Shown: positions 7,766 to 17,938, counted from the stretch's first letter. The stretch is 64,000 bases of DNA from an uncultured Blautia sp. (GCA_900540785.1 UQHF01000009.1:47414-111413); one strand, 5' to 3'. Numbers and translations: made by a program. Notes: generated by a model from the sequence alone, not told the origin.

Positions 7766-10762
7766 ATGAGTGACAGAATGTCCTGTATGTCCTTTGGACA
7801 GATCATGGAATGGATTTTAGAGGAAAAAAAGAAAAAAGATACGGTGTTTGGCGTACACAGAGGTTATGTTGCCGATACTTCCAAAAAGCTTGATTTATTC
7901 GAAAGAAAGCTTGAAAATCCCATTGGACCGGCAGCAGGTCCACACACGCAGCTTGCACAGAATATCGTGGCTTCCTATTACGGCGGCGCACGTTTCTTCG
8001 AGCTGAAAACCGTTCAGAAAATGGACGGACCGGAGCTTGCTGCCTGTGTAAACAAACCGTGCATTCTTGCAGAAGACGAGTGCTATAACTGTGAGTGGTC
8101 AACAGAGCTTTACGTTTCTGATGCTATGAACGAGTATATTAAGGCATGGTTTGCCCTTCATGTGATCGCAAAAGAGTTTGGACTTGGAGATCCGGACGGT
8201 TTCCAGTTTAATATTTCTGTAGGCTACGATCTTGCAGGAATTAAAGAGCCCAAGGTAGACAACTTTATCAACAGCATGATGGAAGCAAAAGATACAGAAA
8301 TCTTTAAAGAATGCCGCCAGTGGCTTCTTGACCATGTGGATTTCTTCCAGAAGGTGACAAAGGAAGATATTGAAGCCATTCCTTCCAATATCTGTAATTC
8401 CGCAACCATATCTACCCTGCATGGCTGCCCTCCAAACGAAATTGAGAGCATTGCAACGCACCTTTATAAAGAAAAACATCTGAATACGTTCATCAAATGC
8501 AATCCGACTCTTCTTGGATATGAGTTTGCAAGAAAAACAATGGATGAGATGGGATACGATTACATGGTATTCGGAGATTTCCATTTCCGCGATGACCTTC
8601 AGTATGAGGACGCGATCCCCATGTTTAAACGTCTGATGGCGCTTGCTAAGGAGCTGAATCTTGCGTTTGGCGTAAAGATCACAAATACTTTCCCGGTAGA
8701 TGTTACAAGGAGCGAGCTTCCAAGCGAGGAGATGTATATGTCAGGAAAGGCGCTTTTCCCGTTATCCATTTCTCTTGCAGCAAAGCTGTCCAGAGAATTT
8801 GACGGAAAACTCCGCATCGCATATTCTGGAGGAGCCGATTATTATAATATTGATAAAATCACAGCCTGCGGCATATGGCCGGTAACAGTTGCAACGACCC
8901 TTTTAAAACCGGGTGGATACCAGAGATTTACCCAGATTGCGGAAAAGGTAATGGACGGAAACGTGTCCCAGTGGACGGGAATTGATGTGGAGGCATTAAG
9001 CACGCTTGCTCTTGACGCAGTGAAAAATCCGCATCATGTGAAAAATATCAAGCCTCTTCCAAACAGAAAGAGTGAAAAAGAAGTTCCTCTTCTTGACTGC
9101 TTCTATGCGCCGTGTATGGAAGGATGTCCGATCCACCAGGATATTCCGGCATATATTAAGCTGACAGGAGAGGGAAAATATGCAGAGGCGCTCCGTGTGA
9201 TCCTTGAGAAAAACGTGCTTCCGTTTATTACAGGAACTTTATGTGCTCATAATTGTATGACAAAATGTACAAGAAACTTCTATGAAGAGCCTGTAAATAT
9301 AAGAGGAACAAAACTTCTTGCAGCAGAAAAAGGCTATGAGGAAGTAATCGGGGAAATCAAGGCACAGGGAGCAAACGAAAAGAAAGTGGCAGTTGTAGGC
9401 GGCGGTCCTGCAGGTATGGCAGCAGCATATTTTCTTGGAAGAGCCGGCGCAGATGTGACTATTTTTGAAAAAGAAGAAAAACTGGGCGGTGTGATCCGTT
9501 ATGTTATTCCCGGATTTAGAATTTCTGAAGAAGCCATTGACAAAGACGTATCCCTTCTTACAAAGCTGGGAGTAAAAATTGAGACAAACAGAGAAATCAA
9601 AGATTATAATGCTCTGAAGGCGGAAGGCTACGACGCAGTGATCGTGGCGATTGGCGCCGGAAAGCCGGGAACCTTAAAGCTGGAAAAAGGCGAGACAGTC
9701 AATGCCATTCACTTCCTGAAAGAATTTAAGGAAAAAGACGGAAACGTAGATCTTGGAAAACATGTTGTCGTGATCGGCGGCGGAAATACGGCTATGGACA
9801 CAGCGAGAGCGGCTGTCCGCACAAAAGGCGTGGAGAAGGTTTCTCTTGTATACAGAAGAACAAAACGCTATATGCCGGCAGCAGAAGACGAGCTTTTAGA
9901 GGTTCTGGAAGATGGCGTTGAATTTAGAGAGCTTCTTTCGCCTGTAAGTCTGGAAAACGGAAAGCTTCTCTGCAAGGTGATGAAGCTTGGAAATACAGAT
10001 GCTTCCGGAAGAGCTTCTGTCACAGAGACAGGAAAGACAGAGGAAGTTCCGGCAGATACAGTCATCGTAGCTGTTGGTGAAAAGACAGATGCAGAGAGCT
10101 ATCAGGCAAACGGCATTGAAGTAAACGAAAGAGGCAGGGCAAAATATAACCAGAAAACAATGGAAACAGGTGTTTCCGGTATTTATCTCATCGGTGACGG
10201 TGCAGGCGGAGCAGCTACAATCGTAGAGGCAATCCGTGACGCGCAGATTGCGGCAGAGGCAATTCTTTTTGAGACTGTTGTAAAAGATGCAGAAATTCAG
10301 GAGACAGAAGAGAACTGCTTCGATAAGAAGGGTATTCTTGCAGAAAGCAGCGAGGCGAAGACAGAAAAAGAACGCTGTCTTGTATGCAACAAGATCTGTG
10401 AAAACTGTGTGGACGTATGTCCGAACAGAGCCAACATTTCCATTAAGGTTCCGGGAATGGCAATGAACCAGATTATTCACATAGACTATATGTGTAATGA
10501 GTGCGGAAACTGTAAGAGCTTCTGTCCTTACGCAAGTGCACCGTACAAAGATAAATTTACTTTATTTGCAGCAGAAGAGGATATGAAGGACAGTACAAAC
10601 GACGGATTCCTTGTGAAAAATAAGGAAACAAAAGAATGTACAGTACGATTCCTCGGAAAAGTAACAGACTGCAAGGCAGATGACCCGGCAGATCCTCTCT
10701 ATGAGGGACTTCGCCGTTTGATTTGCGCAGTGATTGACGATTATGATTATCTTTTGAAATAA
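7766..10762 (+). CDS. ygfK: YgfK-type flavin/Fe-S oxidoreductase
   Basis: This 998-residue multidomain enzyme is often labelled putative selenate reductase, though its setting here fits a purine or pyrimidine-like ring reduction. Residues 1-430 resemble the TIM barrel of dihydropyrimidine or dihydroorotate dehydrogenases. About 450-560 is a cysteine-rich GltD-like Fe-S region (APCMEGCPIHQ, CAHNCMTKC). Two Rossmann motifs follow: VVGGGPAGMAAAY near 548 for FAD, and VIGGGNTAMDTARAA near 670 for NAD(P)H. The C-terminus carries two ferredoxin-like clusters (CNKICENCVDVCP, CNECGNCKSFCP). ATG 7766 follows AAAGGAGG; an upstream extension to 7670 overlaps ssnA and was discarded. Confidence 0.92.
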   Translation: MSDRMSCMSFGQIMEWILEEKKKKDTVFGVHRGYVADTSKKLDLFERKLENPIGPAAGPHTQLAQNIVASYYGGARFFELKTVQKMDGPELAACVNKPCILAEDECYNCEWSTELYVSDAMNEYIKAWFALHVIAKEFGLGDPDGFQFNISVGYDLAGIKEPKVDNFINSMMEAKDTEIFKECRQWLLDHVDFFQKVTKEDIEAIPSNICNSATISTLHGCPPNEIESIATHLYKEKHLNTFIKCNPTLLGYEFARKTMDEMGYDYMVFGDFHFRDDLQYEDAIPMFKRLMALAKELNLAFGVKITNTFPVDVTRSELPSEEMYMSGKALFPLSISLAAKLSREFDGKLRIAYSGGADYYNIDKITACGIWPVTVATTLLKPGGYQRFTQIAEKVMDGNVSQWTGIDVEALSTLALDAVKNPHHVKNIKPLPNRKSEKEVPLLDCFYAPCMEGCPIHQDIPAYIKLTGEGKYAEALRVILEKNVLPFITGTLCAHNCMTKCTRNFYEEPVNIRGTKLLAAEKGYEEVIGEIKAQGANEKKVAVVGGGPAGMAAAYFLGRAGADVTIFEKEEKLGGVIRYVIPGFRISEEAIDKDVSLLTKLGVKIETNREIKDYNALKAEGYDAVIVAIGAGKPGTLKLEKGETVNAIHFLKEFKEKDGNVDLGKHVVVIGGGNTAMDTARAAVRTKGVEKVSLVYRRTKRYMPAAEDELLEVLEDGVEFRELLSPVSLENGKLLCKVMKLGNTDASGRASVTETGKTEEVPADTVIVAVGEKTDAESYQANGIEVNERGRAKYNQKTMETGVSGIYLIGDGAGGAATIVEAIRDAQIAAEAILFETVVKDAEIQETEENCFDKKGILAESSEAKTEKERCLVCNKICENCVDVCPNRANISIKVPGMAMNQIIHIDYMCNECGNCKSFCPYASAPYKDKFTLFAAEEDMKDSTNDGFLVKNKETKECTVRFLGKVTDCKADDPADPLYEGLRRLICAVIDDYDYLLK

Positions 10763-10784
10763 TCCTTTTGACAGGAGGCGGCCT

Positions 10785-13340
10785 ATGTTTCACTTTTTTG
10801 TAAACGGAAAAGAATATTTTGAAGAGCGTGATATGAAACTTCTTCCTTTTCTCCGGGATGTGTGCGGCCTTACATCTGTAAAAGACGGATGCAGCGAAGG
10901 TGCATGTGGTACCTGTCATGTACTGATCGACGGAAAGGCAACAAAAGCCTGTGTGCCGAAGCTTTCCAAGCTGGAAGGAAAACAGATTATGACAGTAGAA
11001 GGTCTTCCGGAGGAAGAAAAAGAGATTTTTGTCCGTGCCTTTGGAGAGGCAGGAGCCGTACAGTGCGGCTTCTGCATTCCCGGAATGGTGATAAGTGCAA
11101 AAGCGCTTCTCGATAAAAATCCAGATCCGGGAAGAGCGGAGGCGGCAGATGCCATTAAAAATAACATATGCCGCTGTACAGGATATAAAAAAATCATAGA
11201 TGGCATTTTACTTGCCGCAAAATATAAAAGAGAAGGTCTTCCAAAAGAAAAAGAATATACCTGGAAACTGGGAGAGCGCGTCCCAAGAGTAGATGTGAGG
11301 GAAAAGGTTCTGGGTTCTGGGCAATACCCGGACGACATACACATGGAAGGCATGATTTACGGAAGTGCCCTGCGCTCCGCTTATCCGAGAGCCAGAGTAA
11401 AGGCGATCCATACGGAGAAAGCAAAGGAAGTGCCGGGAGTGGTAGCTGTCTTTACAGCGGAGGATATTCCGGGAAACGTAAAAGTCGGGCATTTAAAACA
11501 GGACTGGGACGGACTCATTCCTGTTGGAAACCTTACCCATTATCTTGGAGACGCCATTGCTCTTGTAGCAGGAGAAACCCTGGAGGCAGTGGAAGAGGGA
11601 AAACAGAAGATTGAGGTAGAGTACGAAGAGCTTCCTATGGTGCGCGATCCGTATGAGGCAATGAAAGAAGACGCTCCGAAAGTACATGAACGGGAAAAAG
11701 ACAATCTTCTTTCCCACTGGCATGTACACAGAGGAGATGCGGAGGCCGCCATTCAAAACTCTGCCCATGTACTTTCTGATACCTTCCATACGCCGTGGAC
11801 AGAACATGCCTTTTTAGAGCCGGAATGCGCCGTTGCCATGCCGGACGGAGACGGAGTGATCATTTATTCTTCCGATCAGGGCGTATACGATACACAACAT
11901 GAATGTATGGCTCTTCTCGGTCTTCCGGCAGAGAAGGTCAAAGTCCGCAACAAGCTGGTAGGCGGCGGCTTTGGCGGCAAAGAGGATGTAACCGTCCAGC
12001 ATCATGCGGCTATGATCGCCTATCTTACAAAACGACCGGTAAAGGTGAAGCTTACAAGAGCAGAGAGTATTTTGATCCACCCGAAACGCCACCCTATGGA
12101 TATGGAATTTACACTTGGCTGTGATGAAAACGGAATCATTCAGGGAGTAAAAGCGACTGTGATCGCAGATACGGGAGCCTACGCTTCTCTTGGAGGACCT
12201 GTTCTGCAGCGCGCCTGCACCCATGCTTCCGGTCCTTACAATTATCAGAACTTTGACATTGACGGAAAGGCGTATTATACAAACAATCCTCCCGCAGGAG
12301 CCTTCCGCGGATTCGGTGTGACCCAGACCTGTTTTGCCATTGAAATGCTTCTTACGAAAATGGCGGGGATCGTGGGGATTTCTCCCTGGGAAATCCGATA
12401 CCGAAACGCAATCCGTCCGGGACAGGAGCTTCCAAACGGACAGCTTGTAGACGAGTCCACAGGACTTGCAGAAACCCTTGAGGCGGTAAAAGACGTATAT
12501 GAAAGCAGTCCGTACGCAGGAATTGCCTGCGCCATGAAAAATGCAGGTGTGGGCGTCGGACTTCCTGACTGGGGAAGAGCCCGCCTTCTTGTGAAAGACG
12601 GAAAAGTAGAAATCCATGCAGGAGCTTCCTGCATTGGACAGGGACTTGGAACCGTTCTTGTGCAGATGGTTTCCGAGATGCTTTCCCTGAAGCGGGAAGA
12701 GATTTATTACGATGCTTCCAATACCTGGACGGCACCGGATTCTGGAACAACTTCCGGTTCCCGGCAGACGCTAGTTACAGGAGAGGCTGTGAGAAGAGCC
12801 TGTGAAAAAATGAAAGAAGATTTATCCTCTCATTCACTTTTGGAGCTGGAGGGGAAAGAATATACAGGCGAGTATCTGGCTGCTACCGACCCTATGGGAA
12901 GTGATAAGAAAAATCCGGTTTCTCATGTTGCATATGGTTATGCCACACAGGTCTGTATCTTAAATGAGGACGGAACCGTAAAGAAAATCGTGGCGGCTCA
13001 TGACGTGGGAAAAGCAGTAAATCCTCTGTCTGTAGAGGGACAGATTGAAGGCGGAGTTATTATGTCATATGGCTTTGCTTTGACAGAAAAATATCCAATT
13101 TCAGATTGCAAACCGACTGCAAAATATGGTACACTAGGATTACCAAAAGCAAATAAAATTCCTGAAGTAGAGAGCATCATTGTGGAGAAAAAAGGTCTTC
13201 CTGTTGCCTGCGGGGCGATCGGGATCGGAGAGATTACCTCTATTCCTACAGCGCCTGCTATTGCAGGGGCGTATTACAGGAGAGACGGGGAATTCCGCAC
13301 CTCTCTTCCAGTAGAAAACACTCCTTATCAGAAGAAATAA
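10785..13340 (+). CDS. xdhD: Selenium-type xanthine dehydrogenase, fused Fe-S and Mo subunits
   Basis: This 851-residue protein joins a small [2Fe-2S] subunit to the molybdopterin catalytic subunit, as in XdhD and the selenium-dependent xanthine dehydrogenase family. Residues 1-150 carry CSEGACGTC and CGFCIPGMV...CRCTGY cysteine motifs for two [2Fe-2S] clusters. The remainder has the Mo-domain signatures GGGFGGKED near 390 and AFRGFGVTQ near 505. It likely hydroxylates hypoxanthine, xanthine or a related heterocycle. No FAD domain is present, so electrons must pass to a partner, perhaps XdhB or YgfK. AGGAGG precedes the ATG. A strong terminator-like hairpin follows the stop. Confidence 0.9.
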   Translation: MFHFFVNGKEYFEERDMKLLPFLRDVCGLTSVKDGCSEGACGTCHVLIDGKATKACVPKLSKLEGKQIMTVEGLPEEEKEIFVRAFGEAGAVQCGFCIPGMVISAKALLDKNPDPGRAEAADAIKNNICRCTGYKKIIDGILLAAKYKREGLPKEKEYTWKLGERVPRVDVREKVLGSGQYPDDIHMEGMIYGSALRSAYPRARVKAIHTEKAKEVPGVVAVFTAEDIPGNVKVGHLKQDWDGLIPVGNLTHYLGDAIALVAGETLEAVEEGKQKIEVEYEELPMVRDPYEAMKEDAPKVHEREKDNLLSHWHVHRGDAEAAIQNSAHVLSDTFHTPWTEHAFLEPECAVAMPDGDGVIIYSSDQGVYDTQHECMALLGLPAEKVKVRNKLVGGGFGGKEDVTVQHHAAMIAYLTKRPVKVKLTRAESILIHPKRHPMDMEFTLGCDENGIIQGVKATVIADTGAYASLGGPVLQRACTHASGPYNYQNFDIDGKAYYTNNPPAGAFRGFGVTQTCFAIEMLLTKMAGIVGISPWEIRYRNAIRPGQELPNGQLVDESTGLAETLEAVKDVYESSPYAGIACAMKNAGVGVGLPDWGRARLLVKDGKVEIHAGASCIGQGLGTVLVQMVSEMLSLKREEIYYDASNTWTAPDSGTTSGSRQTLVTGEAVRRACEKMKEDLSSHSLLELEGKEYTGEYLAATDPMGSDKKNPVSHVAYGYATQVCILNEDGTVKKIVAAHDVGKAVNPLSVEGQIEGGVIMSYGFALTEKYPISDCKPTAKYGTLGLPKANKIPEVESIIVEKKGLPVACGAIGIGEITSIPTAPAIAGAYYRRDGEFRTSLPVENTPYQKK

Positions 13341-13378
13341 AACGTTCAGGAATCCATAAGAAGCAGCATGGTTCAGAG

Positions 13379-13434
13379 CCGGACAGAAGTCCTGAGGAGA
13401 ACAGAGATTCCTCCGGGATTTCGTCCGGTTTTTT
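13379..13434 (+). terminator. Long terminator hairpin between xdhD and xdhA
   Basis: The outer stem CCGGAC/GTCCGG, inner stems GAA/TTC and TCC/GGA and the apical GAGGA/TCCTC form a long, slightly bulged hairpin followed by six T residues. It lies within an otherwise same-strand operon, so it probably trims transcription between the fused XDH and the three-subunit XDH or acts as an attenuator. No clear promoter is seen between it and xdhA. Confidence 0.8.
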
Positions 13435-13469
13435 CAAAATTTAAAATTTAAGCAAAGAAGGTGACAGTT

Positions 13470-15743
13470 ATGATTGGAAAGAGTATTCCAAGAGTAGACG
13501 CTTATGAAAAGGTCACAGGCAGGGCAAAATTTACAGATGATCTGGCTCCGAAAAACTGTCTTGTGGCAAAGGTGTACCATGCAACCATCGGAAACGGTAT
13601 CGTAACCTCCATAGATACAAGCGAAGCAGAGGCTCTTCCGGGAGTTGTCCGCGTTGTTACATTTAAGGATGTTCCGGATCACTGTTATCCCACACCGGGA
13701 CACCCCTGGTCTGTGGAGCTTGCCCATCAGGATATAGCGGACCGTAATCTTTTAACAGGAAGAGTGCGGTATTACGGGGACGATATTGCGGCTGTTGTGG
13801 CAGAAGACGAGGTGACGGCAGCGCGGGCGTTAAAGCTTATCAAGGTAGAATATGAGGAATATCCCGTAGAAATCAATCCTCGAAAATCCATGTACGGAAC
13901 GCCGCACCCGGTTCATCTTGACAAAAAAGACAATGTTCTGGCTCGCTCCAATTTCTTTATCGGCAATGTGGAGCAGGGACTCAAAGATTCTGACACCGTC
14001 ATAAAGAGAAGCTACAAAACCCCGATCGTGCAGCACTGTCATATTGAAAATCCCATTTCCTACGCATATATGGAAAAGGGAAGGATCGTTGTGGTAACGT
14101 CCACACAGATCCCGCATATTGTGCGTCGTGTGATCGGTCAGGCACTCGGCATTCCCTGGGGCAAGGTCCGCGTCATCAAGCCGTACATAGGAGGCGGTTT
14201 TGGAAACAAGCAGGACGTACTTTACGAGCCGTTAAACGCCTTTCTTACCACACTGGTAGGCGGACGTCCTGTAAAACTTGATGTGACAAGAGAGGAGACC
14301 TTCTGTAATACAAGAACGAGACATTCCATTGAATATGACCTGACAGCAGGCGTAGATAAAGGCGGACATCTGATTGCAAAAGACATGCTTGCCATTTCCA
14401 ATCAGGGAGCATATGCTTCCCACGGACATGCGATCGCAGCCAACGGTCTTACTGCGTGGAGACTTCAGTATGCCTGCCCGAATATAAAGGGCGAAGCCTA
14501 TACGGTATATACAAACTGTCCTACAGCAGGCGCTATGCGTGCTTACGGTATTCCGCAGGCTGCCTTTGCCATAGAGTGTTTTATGGACGATATTGCACGT
14601 GAGATCCATATGGATCCTCTGGAGTTCAGAAGGAAAAACCTGATACAGGGATATTATCAGGACGCCTACTTAAAACCGATCGCAGCCAACACAAACGGAA
14701 TTTTCGAATGTCTGGAAAAGGGAGCTGCCCACATTCACTGGGAAGAAAAACGTAAGGCTTATGAAAACCAGACAGGAGATATAAGAAGAGGCGTGGGAAT
14801 GTCTCTCTTTTCCTATAAGACGGGCGTGTGGCCCATTTCCCTTGAAATTGCAGGCGCCCGCCTTGTGCTGAATCAGGACGGAAGTATGCAGCTTTCTCTT
14901 GGGGCAACAGAAATCGGCCAGGGAGCAGATACGGTATTTTCTCAGATGGCAGCAGAGACGCTTCATATGGACGTGGAGGATATACATATCCAGACCATGC
15001 AGGATACAGATATAACGCCTTTTGATACGGGCGCTTATGCGTCCAGACAGTCCTTTGTAACAGGAACTGCCGTAAAGAAATGTGCAGAGCTTATGCTTCA
15101 TAAAATCCTGGATTATGCGGAGACTCTTCTGGAAGGGGAGGAGCGCACCTTAAGTCTTGATCACGGCTGGATTCTTGCGGACGGACAGAAGGTTCTTTCT
15201 CTGGAAGAGCTTGCAATGGAAAGCTATTACAGCCTTACCAATTCTTCAGCCATCACAGCGGAGGTTTCTACTCAGGTAAAGAAAAATACACTTGCAACAG
15301 GCTGCTGCTTTGTTGAGGTGGAAGTAGATTTAAAGCTTGGAAAAATCAAGATACTGGATATTATCAATGTGCATGACAGCGGAAAGCTCTTAAACCCGCA
15401 GCTTGCCAGAATGCAGGTGGAAGGCGGTATGTCTATGGGCATGGGATATGGACTTTCCGAGCAGCTTCTTCTTGATGAAAAAACAGGAAGACCTTTAAAC
15501 GGAACTCTTCTTGATTACAAGCTTATGACTACTATGGATACGCCGGATCTTGATGTGGATTTTGTAGAACTGGAAGATCCTATGGGACCATACGGCAACA
15601 AGGCGCTTGGAGAGCCGCCTGCAATTCCGGCAGCTCCAGCCATTCGAAATGCGGTGCTCCATGCAACAGGCGTAGCCTTTAACGAAAATCCTCTCACACC
15701 TCAGAGACTGATTTTGGGCTTTAAAGAGGCGGGACTGATTTAA
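13470..15743 (+). CDS. xdhA: Xanthine dehydrogenase molybdenum-binding subunit
   Basis: This is the 757-residue molybdopterin catalytic subunit of a three-subunit xanthine dehydrogenase. It opens with GKSIPRVDAYEKVTGRAKF, typical of XdhA-type chains, and carries GGGFGNKQD near residue 235, AMRAYGIPQA near 355 and a GEPPAIPAAPAIRNA stretch near the end that contains the conserved catalytic-glutamate region GEPP. A GTG at 13461 is also in frame, but AGAAGG at 13456-13461 fits ATG 13470 better. The FAD and Fe-S partners follow immediately. In selenium-dependent relatives a labile Se ligand is added to Mo, which the downstream YqeB/YqeC suggest here. Confidence 0.92.
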   Translation: MIGKSIPRVDAYEKVTGRAKFTDDLAPKNCLVAKVYHATIGNGIVTSIDTSEAEALPGVVRVVTFKDVPDHCYPTPGHPWSVELAHQDIADRNLLTGRVRYYGDDIAAVVAEDEVTAARALKLIKVEYEEYPVEINPRKSMYGTPHPVHLDKKDNVLARSNFFIGNVEQGLKDSDTVIKRSYKTPIVQHCHIENPISYAYMEKGRIVVVTSTQIPHIVRRVIGQALGIPWGKVRVIKPYIGGGFGNKQDVLYEPLNAFLTTLVGGRPVKLDVTREETFCNTRTRHSIEYDLTAGVDKGGHLIAKDMLAISNQGAYASHGHAIAANGLTAWRLQYACPNIKGEAYTVYTNCPTAGAMRAYGIPQAAFAIECFMDDIAREIHMDPLEFRRKNLIQGYYQDAYLKPIAANTNGIFECLEKGAAHIHWEEKRKAYENQTGDIRRGVGMSLFSYKTGVWPISLEIAGARLVLNQDGSMQLSLGATEIGQGADTVFSQMAAETLHMDVEDIHIQTMQDTDITPFDTGAYASRQSFVTGTAVKKCAELMLHKILDYAETLLEGEERTLSLDHGWILADGQKVLSLEELAMESYYSLTNSSAITAEVSTQVKKNTLATGCCFVEVEVDLKLGKIKILDIINVHDSGKLLNPQLARMQVEGGMSMGMGYGLSEQLLLDEKTGRPLNGTLLDYKLMTTMDTPDLDVDFVELEDPMGPYGNKALGEPPAIPAAPAIRNAVLHATGVAFNENPLTPQRLILGFKEAGLI

Positions 15744-15762
15744 AAGAAAGGGGGTTTGGGGT

Positions 15763-16647
15763 ATGTATGATATTGAAAATTACTATAATGCAGAAAGCAT
15801 CAAAGAGGCGGTAAGTCTTTTAAAAGAGCACCCGGACACAAGAATCATTTCCGGTGGAAGTGATGTGCTGATTAAAATAAGAGAGGGAAAAATGGCGGGA
15901 ACTTCCCTTGTTTCCGTAAGAGATATAAAAGAAATGCAGGGCGTGACGCTTATGGATTCCGGCGATATTTATATTGGCGCAGGAACTACCTTTTCCCATG
16001 TTACAAATGATCCTGTGATCCGGGAGCACATTCCCGTTCTCGGAGAGGCAGTGGATCAGGTGGGAGGGCCTCAGGTTCGAAACATCGGGACCATCGGGGG
16101 AAATGTCTGTAACGGAGCCGTCAGCGCAGACAGTGCGCCGACTTTATTTTCCCTGAATGCCATGCTGCGGATCGCAGACGGCGAAGGGGGACGTACCGTT
16201 CCCATTGATATGTTTTATTTAGGACCTGGAAAAGTAGATCTGCATCGGGGCGACGTGCTGACACACATTATCATTCCGGGAAAAGAGTACCAGGGGTATC
16301 GCGGACATTATATTAAATATTCCATGAGAAATGCGATGGATATTGCTACATTAAGCTGCAGTGTGGTAAGCAAAGTAAATAAAGAAACAAACACGCTGGA
16401 GGATGTGCGGATTACCTTTGGCGTGGCAGCGCCTGTGCCTTACCGGTGCAAAAAGACGGAGGCAGTCTTAAAGGGAATGGAAATAGGAGAACCGCTTTAT
16501 GAGAAAATAAAAGATCTTGTACGGGAAGAGATCAACCCGAGAGATTCCTGGAGGGCGTCAAAAGAATTTCGTCTTCAGATCGGCGGGGAAATCGCAGCCC
16601 GCGCATTAAGAGAAACTGTGAAACTTGCAGGAGGTGAGCCGTCATGA
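15763..16647 (+). CDS. xdhB: Xanthine dehydrogenase FAD-binding subunit
   Basis: This 294-residue protein matches the FAD subunit of molybdenum hydroxylases. FAD-binding motifs SGGSDVL near residue 31 and GTIGGNVCNG near 108 are visible, and the C-terminal CO-dehydrogenase flavoprotein region covers the last 100 residues. It transfers electrons from the XdhC clusters to NAD or another acceptor. It starts 19 bases after xdhA and overlaps xdhC by 4 bases, indicating a coexpressed A-B-C enzyme. Confidence 0.93.
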   Translation: MYDIENYYNAESIKEAVSLLKEHPDTRIISGGSDVLIKIREGKMAGTSLVSVRDIKEMQGVTLMDSGDIYIGAGTTFSHVTNDPVIREHIPVLGEAVDQVGGPQVRNIGTIGGNVCNGAVSADSAPTLFSLNAMLRIADGEGGRTVPIDMFYLGPGKVDLHRGDVLTHIIIPGKEYQGYRGHYIKYSMRNAMDIATLSCSVVSKVNKETNTLEDVRITFGVAAPVPYRCKKTEAVLKGMEIGEPLYEKIKDLVREEINPRDSWRASKEFRLQIGGEIAARALRETVKLAGGEPS

Positions 16648-17138
16648 AAAAAGATTTAAGGCTGGTGCAGTGTACCGTAAACGGCAAAGAGGTGGCAGAA
16701 TACGTAGATGTAAGAGAATCCCTTCTTGATATGCTCCGCAATCATCTGGGACTTACCTCGGTGAAAAAAGGCTGCGAGGTTGGGGAATGCGGCGCCTGTA
16801 CGGTAATTGTAGACGGGGAAACCATAGATTCCTGTATTTATATGGCTGTGTGGGCAGAAGGCAAAAATATCCGTACTCTGGAAGGGCTGGAAAAGGACGG
16901 AGAGCTTACAAGGATCCAGGAGGCTTTTATTGAGGAAGGCGCTATCCAGTGCGGATTCTGTACGCCCGGTTTTGTCATGTCCGCAACGGTTCTTCTGGAA
17001 AGAGGAGAAAAGCTTACGAGAGAGGCGATCAAAAAGCATATGGCAGGAAATCTCTGCCGGTGTACCGGGTATCAGAATATTGTCAATGCAGTGGAAAAGG
17101 TAAATAAAGAACAGTTGGAGAGTCAGAAAGAAAAATGA
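16644..17138 (+). CDS. xdhC: Xanthine dehydrogenase [2Fe-2S] subunit
   Basis: This 164-residue iron-sulfur subunit contains the plant-ferredoxin type motif CEVGECGACTV near residues 45-55 and the second-cluster motifs CGFCTPGFVM and CRCTGYQNI. It relays electrons from the Mo centre in XdhA to FAD in XdhB. The start codon overlaps the xdhB stop region, and the stop overlaps the yqeB start in an ATGA arrangement. Confidence 0.94.
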   Translation: MKKDLRLVQCTVNGKEVAEYVDVRESLLDMLRNHLGLTSVKKGCEVGECGACTVIVDGETIDSCIYMAVWAEGKNIRTLEGLEKDGELTRIQEAFIEEGAIQCGFCTPGFVMSATVLLERGEKLTREAIKKHMAGNLCRCTGYQNIVNAVEKVNKEQLESQKEK

Positions 17139-17938
17139 GAAAGAACAGAATTCTTGTGCGCGGCGGCGGCGATCTTGCAAGCGGAGTGATCCACAGGCTG
17201 TATCGCTGCGGCTACCGCGTACTGATCCTGGAAAGTGAAGCGCCAAGCGCCATTCGAAGAGAAGTGTCTTTCTGTGAGGCTGTTTATGAGGGGGAATCTT
17301 TTGTGGAGGGGGTCCTCAGCAGAAAAATTTCTTCTCTGGCAGAATGTGAAAACGTATGGCAGGAGGGGGAGATTCCCCTCCTTGCTGACGAGACGGGGGC
17401 ATCTGTAAAAGAATTTGCTCCCGATGCAGTGATAGACGCCATTCTTGCGAAAAAAAATCTCGGAACAACAAAAGAGATGGCGCCTCTTACCATTGCTCTG
17501 GGTCCCGGATTTGCGGCGGGATACGATGTAGATTTCGTAATCGAGACCATGCGCGGCCACGATCTTGGAAAAATTATAGAGGACGGGGAAGCCCTTCCCA
17601 ATACGGGAACGCCCGGACTGATCGCGGGAGTGGGAAAGGAGAGAGTAATCCACTCCCCGGCAGAGGGTGTAATTGTAAATAAGGCGAAAATCGCTGATTT
17701 TGTAGAAAAAGGACAGGTGCTCGCCACAGTGGGAGACGTACCGGTATCTGCTTCTCTTACCGGAATCTTAAGAGGGATTATAAGAGACGGCTATCACGTT
17801 CATAAAGGAATGAAGATCGCGGATATAGATCCGAGAAAAGAAGAGAAAGAAAACTGCTATACCATTTCCGATAAAGCGAGATGTATTGCGGGAAGCGTTG
17901 TGGAGATTCTTCTTTCCAGAGGAATCCTGCCGTTATGA
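17135..17938 (+). CDS. yqeB: YqeB-type selenium/molybdenum hydroxylase maturation protein
   Basis: YqeB proteins are found almost only beside selenium-dependent molybdenum hydroxylases and orphan SelD, and are thought to help install the labile selenium or sulfur on the Mo cofactor. The 267-residue chain begins with VRGGGDLASGVIHRL, a nucleotide-binding-like glycine motif. A second conserved block, LGPGFAAG, lies near residue 125 and TGTPGLIAG-like residues near 150. It overlaps xdhC by 4 bases and shares ATGA with the next gene. The biochemical activity is not established. Confidence 0.88.
   Translation: MRKNRILVRGGGDLASGVIHRLYRCGYRVLILESEAPSAIRREVSFCEAVYEGESFVEGVLSRKISSLAECENVWQEGEIPLLADETGASVKEFAPDAVIDAILAKKNLGTTKEMAPLTIALGPGFAAGYDVDFVIETMRGHDLGKIIEDGEALPNTGTPGLIAGVGKERVIHSPAEGVIVNKAKIADFVEKGQVLATVGDVPVSASLTGILRGIIRDGYHVHKGMKIADIDPRKEEKENCYTISDKARCIAGSVVEILLSRGILPL

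Noticed and set aside
9868..10480. Minus-strand frames opposite ygfK
   Set aside because: They are overlapping shadows with no ribosome site and biased composition.
11814..12617. Long minus-strand frame opposite the fused XDH
   Set aside because: It is a shadow of codon bias in the opposite strand, with no start context.
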